From Acinetobacter rudis (lineage in GTDB: Bacteria > Pseudomonadota > Gammaproteobacteria > Pseudomonadales > Moraxellaceae): a stretch of 64,000 bases of DNA. Numbering within the stretch: position 1 is the stretch's first letter; each line of letters opens with the position of its first letter. Where the stretch lies: assembly GCF_031157835.1 (NCBI RefSeq), contig NZ_JAVIDR010000001.1:310001-374000 (forward strand). The letters are read 5' to 3'. A program made the position numbers and the translations under genes. Positions 59,169-64,000 of this stretch are shown piece after piece. The notes under the pieces were generated by a model. The model was given only the letters and a program-made list of their open reading frames with translations, ran no database searches and was not told the origin of the DNA.

Positions 59169-59885
59169 TTACATACCATTCGTTTCTTTAACAAACAAAT
59201 AACCTTTACTACGAACAGTCTTAATTCGTTTTGGATTTTCAGGGTCATCACCAATTTTTGGACGAATACGCGAAATGCGTACGTCAATTGAACGGTCTTG
59301 CCCATCATATTCAATACCGCGTAAACGCTCAAAAATATCTTCACGCGATAAAATACGACCTGCATTTGATGCTAACAACCATAACAGATCGTATTCAGCA
59401 CTTGTGAAATCGACTAATTCGCCATTTAAGGTCACAGAACGACCACCATTATCAATGACTAAATCATCAAATTCGATACGTTGTGCAACTTCATCTTCAG
59501 GTGTTTTATCAGTACGACGTAACAAAGCACGAATTCGCGCGAGTAACACACGCGGTTGTACTGGTTTGGCAACATAATCATCAGCCCCCATTTCTAGACC
59601 TAAAACTTGGTCCATATCTTCAGTACGAGCGGTCAACATTAAAATTGGTTGATGATAATGTGAACGAACTTCTCGACAAACGGTTAAACCATCTGCACCA
59701 GGTAGCATGACATCAAGCACGACTAGATCTGGTTGTTCACTAATAATTCTGCGAATCGCACGGTTTCCATCGGGTTCAACACCGACTTCAAGTCCATTAC
59801 GGATCAGATATTCTTGTGTTAATCGCGCCAAACGCTCGTCATCTTCTACAATGAGAATTTTAGGTAATCTTTCTTCTTTGCTCAT
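59169..59885 (-). CDS. bfmR: OmpR-type response regulator BfmR
   Basis: 238 residues with receiver and winged-helix DNA-binding domains. Phospho-acceptor Asp58 is in LVVLDVMLPG, the Lys in VAKPVQPRVLL is conserved, and the wHTH contains LTSAEYDLLWLL region motifs and RSIDVRISRIRPKI. It is nearly identical to A. baumannii BfmR, with only scattered differences. The ATG at 59885 gives MSKEERLPKI; a TTG codon before it is not used by homologs. An inverted repeat at 59965-59979 upstream is a candidate binding site. Confidence 0.96.
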   Translation of the reverse strand: MSKEERLPKILIVEDDERLARLTQEYLIRNGLEVGVEPDGNRAIRRIISEQPDLVVLDVMLPGADGLTVCREVRSHYHQPILMLTARTEDMDQVLGLEMGADDYVAKPVQPRVLLARIRALLRRTDKTPEDEVAQRIEFDDLVIDNGGRSVTLNGELVDFTSAEYDLLWLLASNAGRILSREDIFERLRGIEYDGQDRSIDVRISRIRPKIGDDPENPKRIKTVRSKGYLFVKETNGM

Positions 59886-60444
59886 CAATTTTTCCCCTGC
59901 TATAACTTTATATCTATTTGTAACGTATACAGATATAAGATCTAATCATTTGCAATATACACTCGTTTACATTGTAAACAAGACCTTAGTCACGAAATAG
60001 ATACAGGTCCGTATTATTTTGTTGTATTTTAATTATGACTGAATATTTCCTCCACATTTTTTTAAATTGCTCAGACCAATCTATAATTATTTGATGAATA
60101 TTAATACAAGATATTTCTTTAAGAACGTTATATCGACACTAAAAGCCAATAAAATGTTTATCCACAGAGTTATCTTCAAGACAAAAAAACAGACTTTGCT
60201 ATACTATGCACGACTTCAAAATCAGACCATTAGCACCTGTTAATGGCTAAGGTAAAATAGCTCAATTTTTTCTTTCCAGAGAAAAAAGATTTATAAAAAT
60301 GTCAATATTGATCTATCAGAAAAATTACCGTATCTTGTGTCCAAAATCTAAATAAACCACTAAGTATTGTGTTTTGTCTTTTTTATGGTCGGTAATTCGC
60401 TGTACCGATTGAGGCAGAAATAACACAATGGAGCGAAGCAGACA
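59886..60444. other. Divergent regulatory region between bfmR and nrdA
   Basis: 559 bases with no gene. On the bfmR side is the inverted repeat GTTTACA-T-TGTAAAC (59965-59979) and a further TTTGTAAC at 59917-59924. On the nrdA side are a perfect DnaA box and an extended -10 element (see the nrdA promoter entry). I did not find NrdR boxes. The bfmR promoter could not be assigned. Confidence 0.6.
60158..60205 (+). promoter_or_regulatory. nrdA promoter with DnaA box
   Basis: The consensus DnaA box TTATCCACA (60158-60166) is followed 31 bases later by TGCTATACT, an extended -10 element with TATACT at 60200-60205. Its position, just upstream of where a -35 box would be, matches DnaA control of nrdAB known in E. 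coli, where two boxes are found. The leader from here to the ATG would be over 230 bases. Confidence 0.6.
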
Positions 60445-63261
60445 ATGAGCGCAATTACAACTCCTGGTCAACTACAAGTGATTAAACGCACTGGTGATGT
60501 TGCCCCGTTTGATGCAGACAAAATTTCTGTGGCAATCGGTAAAGCTTTTTTGGCTGTAGAAGGTCAAAATAGCGCCGACTCCAGTCGTATTCACGACCGT
60601 ATTTCTCAATTGACCGATATGGTTTTAAATACTTTTAAACGCCGTCTACCTTCAGGCGGAACGATCCACATTGAAGAGATTCAAGATCAAGTAGAATTGG
60701 CGTTAATGCGAACGGGTGAACAAAAAGTTGCACGTTCTTACGTTATCTACCGTGAACAACGCGCAGCTGCACGTAAAGAATTAGGTGCGAACCATCACCC
60801 AACGTTACAAGTTACCGATGCTGAAGGTCGTCTGCAGCCACTTGATATGAGTATTCTAGAAGCAAGCATTACTAAAGCTGCTGCTGGCCTAGAAGGAATT
60901 GACATTCAAGCAATTATCGATGAAACAGTGAAGAACCTTTACAACGGTGTATTGGCGTCTGACATTTCAACAACGATGATGATGGCTACGCGTACTCGTA
61001 TTGAGCAAGAGCCAAACTATAGCTATGTTACTGCACGTCTGCTACGTGATGAACTTGTAGTTACTGGTTTGAAGTTCTTAGAACTTCCTGCTGAAACACT
61101 TGAAAGTGATGCTTTAGAAGCATTCTTAAACAAAGGTGTTGAGCTAGATCTACTTTCTCCTGATCTATTACAGTTCGATCTGAAACAACTTGCTGCTGCA
61201 ATTCAACCAGAACGTTCAAATCAATTTACCTATCTAGGTTTACAAACTTTATTTGATCGTTACTTCATTCATAGCAATGGTGTACGTTTTGAATTGCCAC
61301 AATTGTTCTTTATGCGTGTTTCAATGGGTCTTGCACTCAATGAAGAAAATAAAGAAGAACGTGCGATTGAGTTCTATAACTTGTTATCAAGTTTTGATTA
61401 CATGGCGTCTACTCCGACACTATTTAACTCAGGCACCTTACGTCCACAGCTATCAAGCTGCTACTTAACTACTATTTCTGATGACTTGTTCAATATTTAT
61501 GGTGCAATGCGTGATAACGCAATGCTCTCAAAATGGGCAGGTGGTTTAGGTAATGACTGGACGCCAGTACGTGCTTTAAACTCATACATCAAAGGCACAA
61601 ATGGTAAATCACAAGGTGTTGTACCTTTCCTAAAAGTTGCAAACGATACAGCTGTTGCCGTAAACCAAGGTGGTAAACGTAAAGGTGCGGTGTGTGCTTA
61701 TTTAGAAACATGGCACTTAGACATCGAAGAGTTCCTTGAACTCCGTAAGAATACAGGTGATGACCGTCGCCGTACTCACGACATGAACACTGCAAACTGG
61801 GTTCCAGACTTGTTTATGCAACGTGTATTCGAAGATGCCGACTGGACTTTGTTCACACCATCTGAAACACCAGACTTACATGATCTTACTGGTGCAGAAT
61901 TTGCTGAACGTTATGCTTATTACGAGTCTATTGCTAAAGAAAGCAATATGTTGCACAAAAAAATCCGTGCAAAAGACTTGTGGCGCAAAATGTTATCTAT
62001 GTTATTTGAAACTGGCCACCCTTGGATCACTTTCAAAGACGTATGTAACTTACGCTCACCACAACAACACGTAGGCGTAGTACATTCTTCAAACTTATGT
62101 ACTGAGATCACGCTTAACACCAATCAAGATGAAATCGCTGTATGTAACTTAGGTTCAATTAACCTTGTACAGCATGTTCAAGGTGGCGTGCTTGACCGTG
62201 AAAAACTTGCTCGTACAGTGAAAACAGCAGTTCGTATGCTTGATAACGTTATTGATATCAACTACTACGCTGTGCCTCAAGCGAAAAACTCAAACATGAA
62301 ACACCGCCCAGTGGGTATGGGAATCATGGGCTTCCAAGATGCATTGTATGAAATGAATCTTGCATATGGTTCAGATGCAGCAGTTGAATTTGCTGACGAA
62401 TCAATGGAAGTTATTAGCTATTTCGCAATCCAAACTTCAAGTGATTTAGCAGTTGAACGTGGTGCTTATTCAACATTCAAAGGTTCACTTTGGGATCAAG
62501 GTATTTTACCAATCGATTCACTTGAATTGGTTGCAAAATCACGCCCAGAACGCATGTTCGAAGTTGATCGTACACAACGTTTAGACTGGAATGCTTTACG
62601 TAACAAAGTACAAAAAGACGGTATGCGTAACTCAAATGTTATGGCAATTGCTCCAACTGCAACCATTTCTAACATTTGTGGCGTATCACAATCTATTGAA
62701 CCTACATTCCAGAACTTGTACGTAAAATCTAACCTATCGGGTGAGTTCACTGTAATCAACCCATACCTTGTTCGTGCATTAAAAGAGCGCGATCTATGGG
62801 ATGTAGTCATGGTTAATGACTTAAAACATTACGAAGGTTCAGTACAAAAAATTGCACGTATTCCTGATGAGCTTAAAGCAATCTTTGCGACAGCATTTGA
62901 AGTTGAGCCTCGTTGGATTGTTGATGCTGCATCACGCCGTCAAAAATGGATTGATCAAGCTCAGTCACTTAACCTTTACATCTCTGGTGCAAATGGTAAA
63001 AAGCTTGATTTAACCTATAAAATGGCTTGGTTACGTGGTCTTAAAACGACTTATTACCTTCGTGCGCTTGGTGCAACATCTGCTGAGAAGTCAACCATTA
63101 ACACTGGTGCACTTAATGCAGTTAAGCCTGCAACCGTTGCAAAAGCAGCGCCTGTAGCAAAAGCTGAAACAGTACAAGCAGCTGAAGAAGGTTTTGAACA
63201 AGCAGCACCAGTACCTATGGCTTGCTCGATTGACAACCCAGATTGCGAAGCTTGCCAGTAA
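60445..63261 (+). CDS. nrdA: Ribonucleoside-diphosphate reductase, class Ia alpha subunit
   Basis: Reduces NDPs to dNDPs with NrdB radical. 938 residues. An ATP-cone allosteric domain (about 10-110) precedes the large barrel domain. Redox and radical-path residues are visible: SSCYLTT, the finger-loop region ICNLGSINL-like (AVCNLGSIN), and the Cys pair in the C-terminal PDCEACQ that is reduced by thioredoxin. A long Ala/Lys/Val-rich linker connects the tail. The nrdB gene follows on the same strand after a small ORF. BfmR gene is divergent upstream. Confidence 0.97.
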   Translation: MSAITTPGQLQVIKRTGDVAPFDADKISVAIGKAFLAVEGQNSADSSRIHDRISQLTDMVLNTFKRRLPSGGTIHIEEIQDQVELALMRTGEQKVARSYVIYREQRAAARKELGANHHPTLQVTDAEGRLQPLDMSILEASITKAAAGLEGIDIQAIIDETVKNLYNGVLASDISTTMMMATRTRIEQEPNYSYVTARLLRDELVVTGLKFLELPAETLESDALEAFLNKGVELDLLSPDLLQFDLKQLAAAIQPERSNQFTYLGLQTLFDRYFIHSNGVRFELPQLFFMRVSMGLALNEENKEERAIEFYNLLSSFDYMASTPTLFNSGTLRPQLSSCYLTTISDDLFNIYGAMRDNAMLSKWAGGLGNDWTPVRALNSYIKGTNGKSQGVVPFLKVANDTAVAVNQGGKRKGAVCAYLETWHLDIEEFLELRKNTGDDRRRTHDMNTANWVPDLFMQRVFEDADWTLFTPSETPDLHDLTGAEFAERYAYYESIAKESNMLHKKIRAKDLWRKMLSMLFETGHPWITFKDVCNLRSPQQHVGVVHSSNLCTEITLNTNQDEIAVCNLGSINLVQHVQGGVLDREKLARTVKTAVRMLDNVIDINYYAVPQAKNSNMKHRPVGMGIMGFQDALYEMNLAYGSDAAVEFADESMEVISYFAIQTSSDLAVERGAYSTFKGSLWDQGILPIDSLELVAKSRPERMFEVDRTQRLDWNALRNKVQKDGMRNSNVMAIAPTATISNICGVSQSIEPTFQNLYVKSNLSGEFTVINPYLVRALKERDLWDVVMVNDLKHYEGSVQKIARIPDELKAIFATAFEVEPRWIVDAASRRQKWIDQAQSLNLYISGANGKKLDLTYKMAWLRGLKTTYYLRALGATSAEKSTINTGALNAVKPATVAKAAPVAKAETVQAAEEGFEQAAPVPMACSIDNPDCEACQ

Positions 63262-63267
63262 TCGACC

Positions 63268-63336
63268 TCTCCTGCTTTTAAAAAAGGCAGGAGACTACAA
63301 ATTTCCTCATTCTTCTATTTGTAAAAGAATGAGGAA
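63268..63336 (+). other. Tandem hairpins between nrdA and the small ORF
   Basis: Hairpin 1 is TCTCCTGC / GCAGGAGA (63268-63294). Hairpin 2 is TTCCTCATTCTT / AAGAATGAGGAA (63303-63336), a 12-bp perfect stem with a 10-base loop. Neither has a T run after it, so they are more likely mRNA stabilising or processing elements than terminators, which would allow nrdA, the small ORF and nrdB to be one transcript. Confidence 0.6.
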
Positions 63337-63357
63337 GAAACCAATAAAGGAGAGACC

Positions 63358-63483
63358 ATGCCACATATGACGCATAATTACATGCTCGGACTGAGTGTCT
63401 TGGTACTCGCCTTTATATTTTTTTACACCCCACTGGTGTATGCCTTTTTGAAAATACGCAAGCAGCGTAAACAAAATAAGTAG
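63358..63483 (+). CDS. Small membrane protein, 41 residues, between nrdA and nrdB
   Basis: Reads MPHMTHNYMLGL then a single hydrophobic segment LSVLVLAFIFFYTPLVYAFL, then a basic KIRKQRKQNK tail. The tail is positive after the helix, typical of an N-out/C-in single-span membrane protein. A very strong ribosome binding site AAAGGAGAG lies six bases before the ATG. The stop TAG is at 63481-63483. The gene is too short for most finders. It could encode a regulator or anchor of the reductase; no homolog is recognised. Confidence 0.7.
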   Translation: MPHMTHNYMLGLSVLVLAFIFFYTPLVYAFLKIRKQRKQNK

Positions 63484-63624
63484 TGGGGATTATTAGGTAT
63501 TCAGTAAAAATATCTGCTAATCGACAAAACTTAATTTTGTTTACACAGAATAAGCGTATAGTAACGGCATCTTCGTTTAGTAGATGTCTAATAAAAGATA
63601 TAAAGCAACGAAGTGAGAATTGAT

Positions 63625-64000
63625 ATGTCTATCCTTAGTTGGGACGATTTTGAAGATGATGCACCGAAACAGACTGCACAACAACACCAGTCTAAAACCG
63701 TCGAACCGCAGAAAACGACTGACACGCCGTTGGTATCTGATGCAAACCCATCATCGCCGCATGTGGCTACTGTACAATCCAGTGGAACCAGTGAAGCAGG
63801 AACAGCACATTCAACCGATTCACTGGCAAGAGCATCTGCTGCCCTAGCCACTTTAGATGTAGCACCTGGTCTTGAAGAACTTGAGATGGGTGCACAGCGT
63901 GTACAAGTTGATGATAAAGCAATGATCAACTGTCGTGCAGACTTAAACCAATTGGTTCCATTTAAATATGAATGGGCTTGGCAAAAATATCTAGATGGTT
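63625..64000 (+). CDS. nrdB: Ribonucleoside-diphosphate reductase beta subunit (5' part)
   Basis: Class Ia small subunit that houses the diiron-tyrosyl radical. Only the first 125 codons are in the window. The N-terminus has an Acinetobacter-type low-complexity Gln/Thr/Ser/Ala-rich extension of about 95 residues ([20 protein letters not shown] and on), then the conserved [18 protein letters not shown] that begins the NrdB fold. The radical Tyr and metal ligands lie beyond the right edge. It probably is co-transcribed with nrdA. Confidence 0.93.
   Translation, partial: MSILSWDDFEDDAPKQTAQQHQSKTVEPQKTTDTPLVSDANPSSPHVATVQSSGTSEAGTAHSTDSLARASAALATLDVAPGLEELEMGAQRVQVDDKAMINCRADLNQLVPFKYEWAWQKYLDG

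Noticed and set aside
59886..60444. NrdR boxes in front of nrdA
   Set aside because: I looked for paired ACACnATATnTnGTGT-like 16-mers and saw only loose half matches, so I do not report one.

Overview
The window is chromosomal DNA of an Acinetobacter species. The evidence is a complete adeI-adeJ-adeK efflux operon, the bfmR-bfmS two-component pair directly before nrdA, the sdhC/gltA divergent pair, low GC (about 35-40 percent in the core genes I counted) and Acinetobacter-style forms of RpoD, DnaG and BamD. AdeI differs in many places from the A. baumannii protein as I remember it, so I do not assign a species. There is no insertion sequence, prophage, integrase, CRISPR array or rRNA. Most of the window is conserved core genome.

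Layout. 1-6 kb: sdhD (cut by the window edge) and sdhC, divergent gltA, an orphan HEMAH-motif protein, nadE, then two identical tRNA-Met genes, each with its own terminator. 6-14.6 kb: RNase P RNA, a YfhL-type ferredoxin, coaD, smpB, a LysR remnant, pgeF, rluD, bamD, dnaG, hemA. 14.7-22 kb: a TPR protein, lolB and ispE, four identical tRNA-Gln genes (the first shares two bases with the ispE stop codon), prs, rplY, pth, panD, and ribB behind an FMN riboswitch. 22-34.5 kb: small membrane proteins and regulators, trhO, UPF0149, rpoD, DUF493, lipB, an SCP2-like protein with an iron-type alcohol dehydrogenase, an APC permease, and a divergent flavodoxin/HxlR pair with a clear operator. 34.5-44 kb: trmL, cysG, serS, lolA, rpmA-rplU, ispB, a membrane protein of the so-called site-specific recombinase family, and a PAP2 phosphatase. 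44-50 kb: adeIJK. 50-64 kb: an SDR overlapping an unknown gene, valS, a two-gene AT-rich accessory cassette, a second SDR, bfmS-bfmR, nrdA, an unreported-looking 41-residue membrane ORF, and the start of nrdB.

How genes work together. Several clusters make functional sense. lolB, lolA and bamD serve the outer membrane. ispE and ispB supply isoprenoids and the quinone tail. prs, rplY and pth are a widespread neighbourhood. ribB is controlled by FMN. nrdA-nrdB supply dNTPs and appear to have a DnaA box in front. BfmRS sits next to nrdAB and controls envelope and biofilm genes in A. baumannii.

The most unusual locus is 54746-56637. A membrane protein of RipA/SLATT-like architecture is followed five bases later by a cytosolic-type 5'-nucleotidase with an intact HAD active site. 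The pair is far more AT-rich than its neighbours, sits alone between valS and bfmS-side genes, and starts from a good sigma-70 promoter whose start site falls inside a perfect 28-bp palindrome. A membrane effector with a nucleotide-processing partner suggests a stress or phage-defence module. That is inference, not demonstrated.
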